A stretch of DNA of 64,000 nt. Origin: Thiohalomonas sp963783235. Its GTDB lineage: Bacteria > Pseudomonadota > Gammaproteobacteria > Thiohalomonadales > Thiohalomonadaceae. The translations under genes and the position numbers were made by a program. Each line of letters begins with the position of its first letter. Within the stretch, counting starts at the first letter, position 1. Below are positions 43,663 to 51,300 of the stretch, in pieces. Location of the stretch: positions 1,674,001 to 1,738,000 of the forward strand of contig CAWAMN010000001.1 of NCBI GenBank assembly GCA_963783235.1, in the 5' to 3' direction. The notes below the pieces were generated by a model. That model was not told where the DNA came from and made no database searches. It saw only the letters and a program-made list of their open reading frames with translations.

Positions 43663-45540
43663 ATGCGCGCGTTTTTCAGATTAGTGCCGGTACTGGTTCT
43701 TCTGGCCGGCTGTGCCGGAACCCCGGTGGGGCCGAAGGATGAGCCGATCTCGAACAAAGAGATCGCCTATCAAGCCTTTCAGGCGGGTGACTACCACGCA
43801 GCGGCTCGTCTTTTCGAGCGTTTGGCCGACAAGGCTCCACCGCTCCAGCGCGACGAGTATCGCCTGAAGGCGGTGGAAGCTCTGGTCCAGGCTGGACTGA
43901 AAGGCCCGGCCAATCGGCTTTTGCTGTCGGTTGACGCCCGAGGACTGCCGGCAGACTTGGCGATGCAGCATCAGTTGCTCTCGGCCGCCGTACTGCTGCC
44001 GCGCGACCCCGATGGTGCGTTGTCGCTGCTCATAGAGCCGGTCGCCCCCGAGAGCGAGACCGCCCTGCACGCCCGTTTCCATCAACTTCGCGCGCGGGCC
44101 TTCGGACAGCTTGGCAATCACCTCGAATCGGCCCGTGAATTTATCGAGAGGGAACTCTTCCTCACGGACGGAAGAGACATTGAGGACAACCAGCTGGCCA
44201 TTTGGGAGGCGCTCTCAAACCTTTCCAACCAGGCGCTGGAGCAGTTGCGAGTGCATCCGCCCCCCAACGTGCTGAGCGGCTGGATGGAATTGGCGAGTAT
44301 CGCCAAGGATGTCGAGAAGCCGGCGGCCCAGATTGCCCAACGCATTCTGAAGTGGCGCGAACGCTACCCCAGCCACCCCGCACTGCCCTCGCTGCTGGAA
44401 GCCATCGAAATTAAAAGCAAAGCGCTGATCGTGCAGCCGGGCCATATCGCCGTCCTTTTGCCGTTTGATAACCGCTTCGCGCAGGCCGCCGAAGCCGTTC
44501 GTGATGGCATCCTCACGGCCTATTACGACAGCGCCCATCGCGGCGACGTGAGCCTTCACTTCTACAACGAAGGCTCCGCCGACGAAGTCCTTGCCCGGTA
44601 CGATGCGGCAGTGAATGAAGGCGCCGAATTCGTCATTGGCCCACTGGGAAAAGAGGCGGTCCGGGCCCTTGCCAGACAGGAGCAACTGCCGGTTCCGACA
44701 ATCGCCCTCAATTACGCCGAACCGGCGGCCTCCGAATCTTTTTACCAGTTCAGCCTGGCGCCGGAGGAGGAAGCCCGCCAAGTCGCCGAGCTGGCGTGGC
44801 TCGAAGGCCATAACAATGCCGCCATGCTGATACCGGCGGGAGCCTGGGGCAAGCGGGTTCGGGCCTCTTTCCTCGACCGCTGGGAGGAGCTGGGCGGTAA
44901 AGTCGTATCGACCTCCGAGTATGATTCCGAGAACAGCGACTTCTCCGGTCCTATAAAGCGCATGCTGAGCATTGACGCCAGCGACCGGCGGCGTACTGCA
45001 GTACAGGATGTGATTCGCCAAAGGGTCGAGTTCGAGGCGTATCGGCGCCAGGATATCGATTTTGTATTCCTCGCCGCTTTTCCCCGCCAGGCGCGTCTCA
45101 TTCGCCCGCAACTACGGTTCCATCATGCCATCGGGCTGCCGGTCTATGGCACGTCACATCTTTATACGGGCCATGTCGATGCCGCCCAGGACCGGGACAT
45201 GGACGGGGTTGTATTCGGGGATATTCCCTGGATTTTGGACACCGAAACCCCCTACGCGCCCCTGCGCCGGAACGCCCGCGATTCGTTGAAGCGGCACACC
45301 GGCTCGCTTCAGCGGCTCGTGGCACTGGGTTTGGATGCCTACCATCTGGTACCGCGCTTGAAACTGCTGGATCGCTATATCAACGACCGTTTCCAAGGTG
45401 AAACCGGCAGTCTTCACGTGGACCCCAATAATCGTATCCGGCGGCACCTGGTCTGGGCGCGATTCCGAAACGGCGAGCCGCGGGTGCTGACCGGCACGAT
45501 ACTGTCCGAACCGATCGAAACCGAAGATGCCCCCGAGTGA
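43663..45540 (+). CDS. lpoA: LpoA (LppC/YraM), lipoprotein activator of penicillin-binding proteins
   Basis: 625 aa from the ATG at 43663. The signal peptide ends in the lipobox LLAGC, with lipidated Cys near residue 16 and Thr/Pro rather than Asp shortly after, consistent with outer-membrane sorting. Residues 30-240 form TPR-like helices (KEIAYQAFQAGDYHAAARLF). The rest is a periplasmic-binding-protein-like LppC domain (HIAVLLPFDNRFAQAAEAVR, then GTSHLYTGHVDAAQDRDMDG). In E. coli LpoA stimulates the transpeptidase of PBP1a from the outer membrane. It starts an operon with yraN, diaA and dolP and overlaps yraN by 14 bp. Confidence 0.94.
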   Translation: MRAFFRLVPVLVLLAGCAGTPVGPKDEPISNKEIAYQAFQAGDYHAAARLFERLADKAPPLQRDEYRLKAVEALVQAGLKGPANRLLLSVDARGLPADLAMQHQLLSAAVLLPRDPDGALSLLIEPVAPESETALHARFHQLRARAFGQLGNHLESAREFIERELFLTDGRDIEDNQLAIWEALSNLSNQALEQLRVHPPPNVLSGWMELASIAKDVEKPAAQIAQRILKWRERYPSHPALPSLLEAIEIKSKALIVQPGHIAVLLPFDNRFAQAAEAVRDGILTAYYDSAHRGDVSLHFYNEGSADEVLARYDAAVNEGAEFVIGPLGKEAVRALARQEQLPVPTIALNYAEPAASESFYQFSLAPEEEARQVAELAWLEGHNNAAMLIPAGAWGKRVRASFLDRWEELGGKVVSTSEYDSENSDFSGPIKRMLSIDASDRRRTAVQDVIRQRVEFEAYRRQDIDFVFLAAFPRQARLIRPQLRFHHAIGLPVYGTSHLYTGHVDAAQDRDMDGVVFGDIPWILDTETPYAPLRRNARDSLKRHTGSLQRLVALGLDAYHLVPRLKLLDRYINDRFQGETGSLHVDPNNRIRRHLVWARFRNGEPRVLTGTILSEPIETEDAPE

Positions 45541-45898
45541 CGGCGCGCACACCCGGGGTCAACAGGCGGAGAAGCAGGCACTCCGGTACCTCGCCGAGCG
45601 GGGGCTTCGGTTGCTGGAGCAAAACTACCGTTGTCGGCGCGGCGAGATCGACTTGGTCATGCGCGACCACGATACGTTGGTCTTCGTTGAGGTGCGCTTT
45701 CGCAGCCACTCGGCCTTTGGCGGTGCCGCTGCCAGTATCGATAGCCGCAAGCAGGGGCGCCTGATTTACGCCGCGCGTCATTACCTACAGCGTCATCGCC
45801 AGACCGAAAGCCCCTGCCGCTTCGATGTCGTGGCGATGGGGCCTGGGGGAGACAACGATATCGAATGGCTACAAAATGCCATCACAATCACGGGATAA
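45527..45898 (+). CDS. yraN: YraN family (UPF0102) endonuclease-like protein
   Basis: 123 aa. The endonuclease-like core is GQQAEKQALRYLAERGLRLL, then NYRCRRGEIDLVMRDHDTLV and FVEVRFRSHSAFGG, giving the restriction-nuclease-type E..GEIDL...FVEV(R/K) pattern. It carries R in FVEVRFR where many homologues also have R or K. The cellular role is not established. It overlaps the lpoA end by 14 bp, the conserved lpoA-yraN pair. Confidence 0.92.
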   Translation: MPPSDGAHTRGQQAEKQALRYLAERGLRLLEQNYRCRRGEIDLVMRDHDTLVFVEVRFRSHSAFGGAAASIDSRKQGRLIYAARHYLQRHRQTESPCRFDVVAMGPGGDNDIEWLQNAITITG

Positions 45899-45909
45899 AA
45901 CGACGAACA

Positions 45910-46503
45910 ATGGATACGGCTGAACGAGTGAGGAATCTGTTCGCCGACAGCATTCGCACCAAGCAAGAGGCAGCGGAGCTTTTGGCACCCCGCATTGCCG
46001 AGGCAGCGAGCCATATAGGCGAACGGTTGCTTGCCGGCAACAAAGTCCTGAGCTGCGGAAACGGCGGTTCGGCCGGCGACGCCCAGCATTTCTCATCGGA
46101 AATGCTCAACCGTTTCGAAAGGGAGCGGCCGGCGCTTCCGGCCATGGCCCTGACCACCGATACCTCGACGCTGACGTCGATTGCCAACGACTATCACTAT
46201 CATGAAATCTTCGCCAAGCAAATCCGTGCGCTCGGCCAGCCGGGCGATGTGCTGTTGGCAATATCCACCAGCGGTAATTCGGCCAACATACTGCGCGGCC
46301 TAGAAGCGGCCCACGATAGGGGAATGAGTGTGATCGCGCTTACGGGCAAAGACGGCGGGAGTGCGAGAGGAAAGCTGGTCGAGCAGGATATTGAAATCCG
46401 GGTACCCGCCGGTTCAACCGCCCGGATCCAGGAAGTGCACCTATTGGTCATCCACTGCTTGTGTGACCTGATCGACACGCAGCTTTTCGGGGAGGAGAAC
46501 TGA
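45910..46503 (+). CDS. diaA: SIS-domain protein, DiaA / GmhA family
   Basis: 197 aa from the ATG at 45910; the open frame to 45865 overlaps yraN. SIS-domain motifs are VLSCGNGGSAGDAQHFSSEM near residue 45 and LLAISTSGNSANILRGLEAA near 115. Sequence alone does not cleanly split DiaA (a DnaA-binding initiation factor) from GmhA (sedoheptulose-7-phosphate isomerase). The yraN-diaA-dolP neighbourhood is that of E. coli diaA, which decides the name given here. Many databases label this copy phosphoheptose isomerase. Confidence 0.85.
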   Translation: MDTAERVRNLFADSIRTKQEAAELLAPRIAEAASHIGERLLAGNKVLSCGNGGSAGDAQHFSSEMLNRFERERPALPAMALTTDTSTLTSIANDYHYHEIFAKQIRALGQPGDVLLAISTSGNSANILRGLEAAHDRGMSVIALTGKDGGSARGKLVEQDIEIRVPAGSTARIQEVHLLVIHCLCDLIDTQLFGEEN

Positions 46504-46505
46504 AT

Positions 46506-47090
46506 ATGGCGCTTATCAGGATCGCGCTCATCGCACTGCTTGCTTCTCAGCTATATGGCTGTGCAGCACCTGCGTTACTGGCGGGAGCGACGGCTGGCGG
46601 AGCCATGGTGGTTCACGATCGGCGCACGGCAGGTAGCCAAATCGACGATCAGGCGATAGAAATCAAAGCACTCGGTCGGATGGCGGACGATGGGGAACTC
46701 GCCAAGCCGGAGAACGCCCACATCAACGTCACTTGCTATAACGGAATACTCCTTCTTACCGGCGAGACACGCACGACCGAACTGCGTCGTCGGGCCGAAG
46801 GTTACGTGAGCGACATACCCAAAGTACGGAAGGTCTATAACGAAGTCCGGGTAGTGGAGCCGGCCAAACTCGGTGCCCGCACCAAGGACACCTGGCTCAC
46901 GACCAAAATCAAGACGAAACTGTTGGCCAACGAATCCGTCGACGGCACCCGAATCAAAGTCGTCACTGACGCTGGCACCGTCTATCTGATGGGTGTGGTA
47001 TCCCGCGGTGAATCCAACCTTGCCACATCGATTGCCAGCGATACCAATGGTGTGAAACGCATCGTGCGCGTCTTTGAATACGTCGATTGA
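46506..47090 (+). CDS. dolP: DolP (YraP), BON-domain outer-membrane lipoprotein
   Basis: 194 aa. The signal peptide ends LASQLYGC, with a lipidated Cys near residue 19. Two BON domains follow: INVTCYNGILLLTGETRTTE and, further on, IKVVTDAGTVYLMGVVSRGE. In E. coli DolP is a division-site outer-membrane lipoprotein that binds anionic phospholipids and supports envelope integrity and amidase activation. It starts 2 bp after diaA and overlaps the oxidase gene by 4 bp. Confidence 0.92.
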   Translation: MALIRIALIALLASQLYGCAAPALLAGATAGGAMVVHDRRTAGSQIDDQAIEIKALGRMADDGELAKPENAHINVTCYNGILLLTGETRTTELRRRAEGYVSDIPKVRKVYNEVRVVEPAKLGARTKDTWLTTKIKTKLLANESVDGTRIKVVTDAGTVYLMGVVSRGESNLATSIASDTNGVKRIVRVFEYVD

Positions 47091-48490
47091 ACTTGGATAG
47101 CCCCAAGCTAACCGGGATCCAGCACCGCCGGCTCCTGGAAATCCTCGGCCCCGACGGATTACTGCTCGAAGCGGCAGAGCGCTGGACCTACGGCTACGAC
47201 AATAGCCGCCGACACGCCACTCCTTTGGCCGTCGCCCTGCCTGCGGACAAGGCTCAGGTGGCCGCCATTGTCGCCCTCTGCCATGAATCGGATCTCTCGC
47301 TGGTGGTGCGCGGTCGCGGTACCGGTACAGCCGGTGGGGCGGTTCCCATCGCGGGGGGACTTGTCCTCTCCACCGAGCGGCTCGACCGCATACTCAAGGT
47401 GGACCCGGATAATCGGGCCTTGGTGGTGCAGCCCGGAGCCACCAATCAGGCCGTCCAACTGGCTGCGGCCGAACACGGTTTTTTCTGGCCTCCCGACCCG
47501 ACCAGTGCCGCCGTCTGCACGGTCGGCGGCAATCTCTCCTGCAATGCTGCCGGCCCCCGCGCCGTCAAATACGGAACGCCCCGCGAGAGTACGCTGGGGT
47601 TGCAAGCGGTGACCGGGGATGGCCGGCCTCTGCGCACCGGCGTCTACACCACCAAAGGGGTGGTCGGCTACGACCTTACCCGCCTCCTGCTGGGTTCCGA
47701 AGGGACACTCGCGGTGATTACCGAGGCGACCTTGAAACTTTCCCCCCTTCCCGAGGAGCGGCGAACGCTGCGGGCCCTCTACCGAAATACCCGCGCCGCT
47801 GCTGAAGCCGTTGCCCGAATCATGGCCCAGCCGGTCACACCCTGCGCCCTGGAGTTTATGGACGAAGGCGCTATCGCCATGATCCGCGACTACTCCGAAG
47901 TTAACATCCCGCAAGAGGTAGGGGCCCTGCTGATGATAGAAGTGGATGGCGCCGCCGCTTGTATCGGTGATGCCGCCGCGGCCGTGGCGGAGTCCGCCCG
48001 CCGCAGAGACTGCCTGGAATTGACCGAAGCCCACGGCGCCGACGAGGTCAAGGCGCTCTGGCAGATGCGCAAAGCGCTTTCCCCCGCCCTTCGCAATGTG
48101 GCACCCAAGAAAATCAATGAAGACGTGGTGGTGCCCGTCTCGCGCATGCCCGACCTCATTGACGGACTGAGCGAACTCGGTCGTCGTTATGGCATCACCA
48201 TCGTCAATTTCGGCCACGCGGGCAATGGCAACATCCATGTCAACCTTTTGGTCGATCCCGACGACCCGAAACAGATGAGCGGCGCCACCGAGTGCCTGTC
48301 CGACGTCTTCGATCTGGTATTAAGACTCGACGGCACGCTGTCCGGAGAACATGGCATCGGCCTCGATAAGCGCGACTTTGTCAGCCGCGAGACCGACCCT
48401 GTCTCCCTCGATCTCATGCAGCGGATCAAGGCCCAGTTCGACCCCAAGGGTATTCTCAACCCGGGGAAGAAACTCCCTCCGCCAAGCTAA
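47087..48490 (+). CDS. FAD-linked oxidase, GlcD / D-lactate dehydrogenase-like
   Basis: 467 aa from a TTG at 47087 that overlaps the dolP stop (TTGA). It has the FAD-binding PCMH fold: LVVRGRGTGTAGGAVPIAGG, VQPGATNQAVQLAAAEHGFF, and VGGNLSCNAAGPRAVKYGTP. The C-terminal FAD-oxidase domain has NFGHAGNGNIHVNLLVDPDD and GTLSGEHGIGLDKRDFV. Relatives oxidise D-2-hydroxy acids such as glycolate, D-lactate or D-2-hydroxyglutarate; the substrate cannot be assigned. There are no GlcE or GlcF partners beside it, so it probably works alone or with an unlinked Fe-S partner. Confidence 0.88.
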   Translation: MNLDSPKLTGIQHRRLLEILGPDGLLLEAAERWTYGYDNSRRHATPLAVALPADKAQVAAIVALCHESDLSLVVRGRGTGTAGGAVPIAGGLVLSTERLDRILKVDPDNRALVVQPGATNQAVQLAAAEHGFFWPPDPTSAAVCTVGGNLSCNAAGPRAVKYGTPRESTLGLQAVTGDGRPLRTGVYTTKGVVGYDLTRLLLGSEGTLAVITEATLKLSPLPEERRTLRALYRNTRAAAEAVARIMAQPVTPCALEFMDEGAIAMIRDYSEVNIPQEVGALLMIEVDGAAACIGDAAAAVAESARRRDCLELTEAHGADEVKALWQMRKALSPALRNVAPKKINEDVVVPVSRMPDLIDGLSELGRRYGITIVNFGHAGNGNIHVNLLVDPDDPKQMSGATECLSDVFDLVLRLDGTLSGEHGIGLDKRDFVSRETDPVSLDLMQRIKAQFDPKGILNPGKKLPPPS

Positions 48491-48612
48491 GCACGCCATC
48501 GCAAGGCCCCGGGCTCGGTTCCTGTCCTCGGCTCCTTCTGCCTCGTCGCTAACGGCACCCACGGAGTGGTCGTGGACACAGCAGAGGCCCTACGCCCTTG
48601 CGTTGAACGATG

Positions 48613-49104
48613 TCATGACTTGAGCAGTGAGTCGTAAAGGGCGGTGTCGCCATCGGAGTGGGTACAGGCGATGATGCGTTCAAAACGGTTTTCATACTCG
48701 CGCATGTTCCGAACGGCGATGGCCGCGGCCTGCCCTTTGGGGTAGCCATAAACGCCGGTGCTGATGCCGGGGAAGGCGATAGTGCGGATGCCGTTTTCAA
48801 GCGCCAGTTCGAACGAATTGCGATAGCAGGCCTCAAGTAACTCCGGTTCGCCTCGATTGCCGCCGTGCCAAACGGGACCCACGGTACTGACGACGTATTT
48901 GGCAGGCAATCGAAAGCCGGGACTGATTCGCGCCTCTCCCGCCGGACAGCCGCCCAACTTGGCATTGTACTTCCGAAGTTCAGGGCCGGCTGCCCGGTGG
49001 ATGGCCCCATCAACGCCCCCGCCACCCAGCAGCGATTCGTTAGCGGCGTTCACAATGGCGTCGACTTCGAGACGGGTGATGTCGCCCTGAATGACTTCAA
49101 TCAC
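48613..49104 (-). CDS. macrodomain protein, O-acetyl-ADP-ribose deacetylase-like (YmdB type)
   Basis: 163 aa from a GTG at 49104 (VIEVIQGDITRLEVDAIVNA), with GGGAG eight bases upstream; a longer frame to 49260 runs into repeat DNA and is rejected. The ADP-ribose-binding motifs are DAIVNAANESLLGGGGVDGA-IHRAAG and FPGISTGVYGYPKGQAA. Members bind ADP-ribose and remove acetyl or ADP-ribosyl groups. It lies between the FAD oxidase, which it meets tail to tail, and sspB, in a stretch of degenerate repeats, so it may be a locus-specific addition. Confidence 0.92.
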   Translation of the reverse strand: MIEVIQGDITRLEVDAIVNAANESLLGGGGVDGAIHRAAGPELRKYNAKLGGCPAGEARISPGFRLPAKYVVSTVGPVWHGGNRGEPELLEACYRNSFELALENGIRTIAFPGISTGVYGYPKGQAAAIAVRNMREYENRFERIIACTHSDGDTALYDSLLKS

Positions 49105-49135
49105 TTTTGCGTCTCCCGGAAGAAACGTCGATTGC

Positions 49136-49164
49136 ACCACAGAGGCGCAGAGTCCGCGGAGAAA
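49136..49164. repeat. CACAGAG-type intergenic repeat (half copy)
   Basis: ACCACAGAGGCGCAGAG followed by TCCGCGGAGAAA resembles the left arm of the palindrome at 56999-57078. Only one arm is present here. It lies directly upstream of the macrodomain gene. Confidence 0.5.
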
Positions 49165-49218
49165 TGCCAAGAAGCTCTGATCCCAAGGCCAGACCGCTGG
49201 CCGCCGACTCTCCACCAA

Positions 49219-49304
49219 TTGTAGGATGGGGTGAGGGAAACTAAGCCATCGAAACGCCAAGAGGGACTCCGATGGGGTTCGCTAACGCCCCCTCCATTCC
49301 TGCT
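49219..49304. repeat. degenerate palindromic repeat (GTAGGATGGG type)
   Basis: GTAGGATGGGGTGAGG at one end, GCCATCGAAACGCC and GATGGGGTTCGCTAACGCC toward the other. This resembles, in decayed form, a palindromic intergenic repeat common in gammaproteobacteria in which GTAGGATGGGT...ACCCATC is followed by its inverse. It fills much of the 230-bp gap between sspB and the macrodomain gene. Confidence 0.45.
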
Positions 49305-49334
49305 CATCGCTCTGCGCCTTGGGTGGTTCTTCTT

Positions 49335-49733
49335 CTATTTGACGACTTTTAACGAAGGCCGCTTGGGCTTGTCGCTGCCGTCGTCACCGCCGCCCGGGGG
49401 CGGCGGTGGCGGTTCGTCTCCCCCCTCTTCGTCCGTGAACACCATGCCTTTCCCGTTCTCCCGGGCGTAGATGGCCAGTACGGCCATGGTCGGCACGCTC
49501 ACCTCCATCGGGCTCCCCGAGAAACGGGCATCGAGCATGACCCAGTCATTGCCCAATTCGAGGTGGCGAATGGCGGTAGGACTGACATTGAAGACGATCT
49601 TGCCGTTTTCCACGAACTGCTCGGGGACTCGGACATTCTCCCTTTCGGCGTCGACCAGCAGATAAGGGGTCATTCCGTTGTCGAGAATCCAGTCATAGAG
49701 GGCGCGCAGCAAGTAGGGCCGGCTGGGAGTCAT
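49335..49733 (-). CDS. sspB: SspB, ClpXP specificity-enhancing factor
   Basis: 132 aa. The N-terminal SspB fold (RPYLLRALYDWILDNGMTPY, then GKIVFNVSPTAIRHLELGND) binds ssrA-tagged substrates. A flexible acidic, proline- and glycine-rich linker (DEEGGDEPPPPPPGGGDDG) follows, and the protein ends RPSLKVVK, the XB motif that docks on ClpX. It delivers tagged proteins from stalled ribosomes to ClpXP. Ribosome site AGGAG lies six bases before the ATG. It is downstream of sspA with a 66-bp gap. Confidence 0.95.
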   Translation of the reverse strand: MTPSRPYLLRALYDWILDNGMTPYLLVDAERENVRVPEQFVENGKIVFNVSPTAIRHLELGNDWVMLDARFSGSPMEVSVPTMAVLAIYARENGKGMVFTDEEGGDEPPPPPPGGGDDGSDKPKRPSLKVVK

Positions 49734-49799
49734 GGCAACTCCTAAAAGGTGGGAAGAATTTCAAAAGAGGTGCGGGGCACCGCCCCGCACCGATGGACT

Positions 49800-50426
49800 T
49801 CAGCTTCGGATCTCGCGCTCGGCCTCACTCAGACTCGCTTGGAACGAATCACGGCCGAATAGCCTTTCGGCGTATGCCACCAACGGCGCCGCCTGTTTCG
49901 GCAGGCTGATATTGTAGGCAGGCAGACGCCACAGCAGCGGTGCGAGAGTACAGTCGACCAACGAAAACTCGTCGGCCATGAAGAAGGGCTTTTGCTCGAA
50001 GACGGGGCTGACCACCACGAGACTGTCCCGGATCTCCTTTCGGGCCTTGGCTGCGGCCTTCTCGGGGCCGTTTTCCAGGACATCGATGTGACTGTAGAGA
50101 TCCTTTTCGATCCGGTACAGCATCAGCCGGTTGTTGGCCCTGGAAACCGGGTCCACCGGCATAAGCGGCGGATGCGGGAAACGCTCGTCCAGGTATTCCA
50201 TGACGATCTGGGAGTTGTAAAGCACCAGATCGCGGTCCACCAACGTGGGAACCGAATTGTAGGGATTCAGGTCAATCAGGTCTTCGGGAAGGTTATCGGG
50301 ATCGACATCAACGATATCGACATTGATCCCTTTCTCCGCCAGTACGATTCTCACCCGGTGACTGTAAATGTCGTTGTCTCCGGAGAAAAGCGTCATAACG
50401 GAACGTCGGTTGGCGACCACCCCCAT
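49800..50426 (-). CDS. sspA: SspA, stringent starvation protein A
   Basis: 208 aa. A GST-like fold with N-terminal MTLFSGDNDIYSHRVRIVLA and the surface region LPEDLIDLNPYNSVPTLVDR, typical of SspA. In E. coli and Pseudomonas it binds RNA polymerase holoenzyme and regulates acid, starvation and virulence genes. AAGGAGA lies eight bases before the ATG at 50426. It is downstream of petABC but separated by a terminator-like stem and a possible promoter. Confidence 0.94.
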   Translation of the reverse strand: MGVVANRRSVMTLFSGDNDIYSHRVRIVLAEKGINVDIVDVDPDNLPEDLIDLNPYNSVPTLVDRDLVLYNSQIVMEYLDERFPHPPLMPVDPVSRANNRLMLYRIEKDLYSHIDVLENGPEKAAAKARKEIRDSLVVVSPVFEQKPFFMADEFSLVDCTLAPLLWRLPAYNISLPKQAAPLVAYAERLFGRDSFQASLSEAEREIRS

Positions 50427-50445
50427 TGGAAGTTCTCCTTGCTAT

Positions 50446-50472
50446 CAAAACAAACGGGGGCAATGTGCCCCC
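50446..50472 (-). terminator. terminator or attenuator between petC and sspA
   Basis: On the minus strand a 7-bp stem GGGGGCA/TGCCCCC with a 3-base loop, followed by GTTTGTTTT. It lies about 90 bases past petC and 20 bases before the sspA start codon, so it may end petABC transcripts or attenuate sspA read-through. Confidence 0.6.
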
Positions 50473-50513
50473 GGGTCAACCAATATATGCGGCGCGCCGA
50501 TTTTTCAAGACCT

Positions 50514-50548
50514 GCGGGCCGATACGCCATTGTAGCATATCGGCCCGC
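50514..50548 (-). promoter_or_regulatory. perfect 11-bp hairpin with extended -10 box in its loop, after petC
   Basis: GCGGGCCGATA/TATCGGCCCGC is a perfect inverted repeat with a 13-base loop, 14 bases past the petC stop. Read on the minus strand the loop contains TGCTACAAT, an extended -10 sequence (TACAAT at 50534-50529), which would start a transcript toward sspA near 50522. It could be an end-stabilising stem for petABC mRNA, the sspA promoter, or both. Confidence 0.45.
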
Positions 50549-50562
50549 GATCCCATCGTCGG

Positions 50563-51300
50563 TCAGTGAATGTCCCGCCAGTACTCTTTCTTCAAGAGGT
50601 AGGCGAAGACGAAAAACACGCCGAGGAAGCCCAACACCCACCAACCGAGGCGTTCGCGCTGGGTACGGATGGGCTCCGCCATGTAGACCAGGAAGTTGGT
50701 CAGATCCGCGGAAGCCTGATCATACTCGGCTTCGGTCATGCTGCCCTGGGTGACCTGTTCGAAGCCGGTGATAACCTCTTTCTCTTCACCCGCGTGAACG
50801 ACGGTCTTGGTGACGGGTTTTTTCATACCCTCCAGTTCCCAAAGCACGTGCGGCATGCCGACGTCGGGGAACACGGCGTTGTTGACGCCGAACGGCCGCG
50901 ACTCGTCCACATAGAACGTGCGGAAGTAGGTGTAGAGGTAATCCGCACCGCGGGCCCGGGCCAATACAGACAGATCGGGCGGCGGCGTGCCGAACCACTT
51001 CTCAGCCTCTCCCGCCGGCATGGCGATCTTCATCGGGTCGCCCACTTTATTAGTGGTGAACATGAGGTTTTCCTTGACCTGATCGTCGCTGAGCCCGATA
51101 TCGCGTGCCATGCGGTTGAAGCGCATGTACTGCGCCGAGTGGCAACTCAGGCAGTAATTGGCGAACAGTTTGGCACCCCGCTGCAGGGAGGCCTGGTCGT
51201 GCAGGTCGATGGGGGCCTTGTCCAGGTGGAAGCCGCCGCCCGCTGCGACGGTCAGACCCGGCAGGGCCGCGATCAGCAGTGCATAGAGGAACTTTTTCAT
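50563..51300 (-). CDS. petC: cytochrome c1 of the bc1 complex
   Basis: 245 aa. A cleavable signal peptide (KKFLYALLIAALPGLTVAAG) precedes the heme c site ANYCLSCHSAQYMRFN near residue 52. The axial Met region is within KIAMPAGEAEKWFGTPPPDL and RPFGVNNAVFPDVGMPHVLW. One C-terminal membrane anchor (LGWWVLGFLGVFFVFAYLLK) holds it in the inner membrane. It passes electrons from the Rieske protein to soluble or membrane cytochrome c. Its ATG overlaps the petB stop by 4 bp. Confidence 0.96.
   Translation of the reverse strand: MKKFLYALLIAALPGLTVAAGGGFHLDKAPIDLHDQASLQRGAKLFANYCLSCHSAQYMRFNRMARDIGLSDDQVKENLMFTTNKVGDPMKIAMPAGEAEKWFGTPPPDLSVLARARGADYLYTYFRTFYVDESRPFGVNNAVFPDVGMPHVLWELEGMKKPVTKTVVHAGEEKEVITGFEQVTQGSMTEAEYDQASADLTNFLVYMAEPIRTQRERLGWWVLGFLGVFFVFAYLLKKEYWRDIH

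Noticed and set aside
49105..49260. N-terminal extension of the macrodomain protein
   Set aside because: The extra 52 codons translate repeat DNA; a GTG at 49104 with a well-placed GGGAG gives the family's normal N-terminus.
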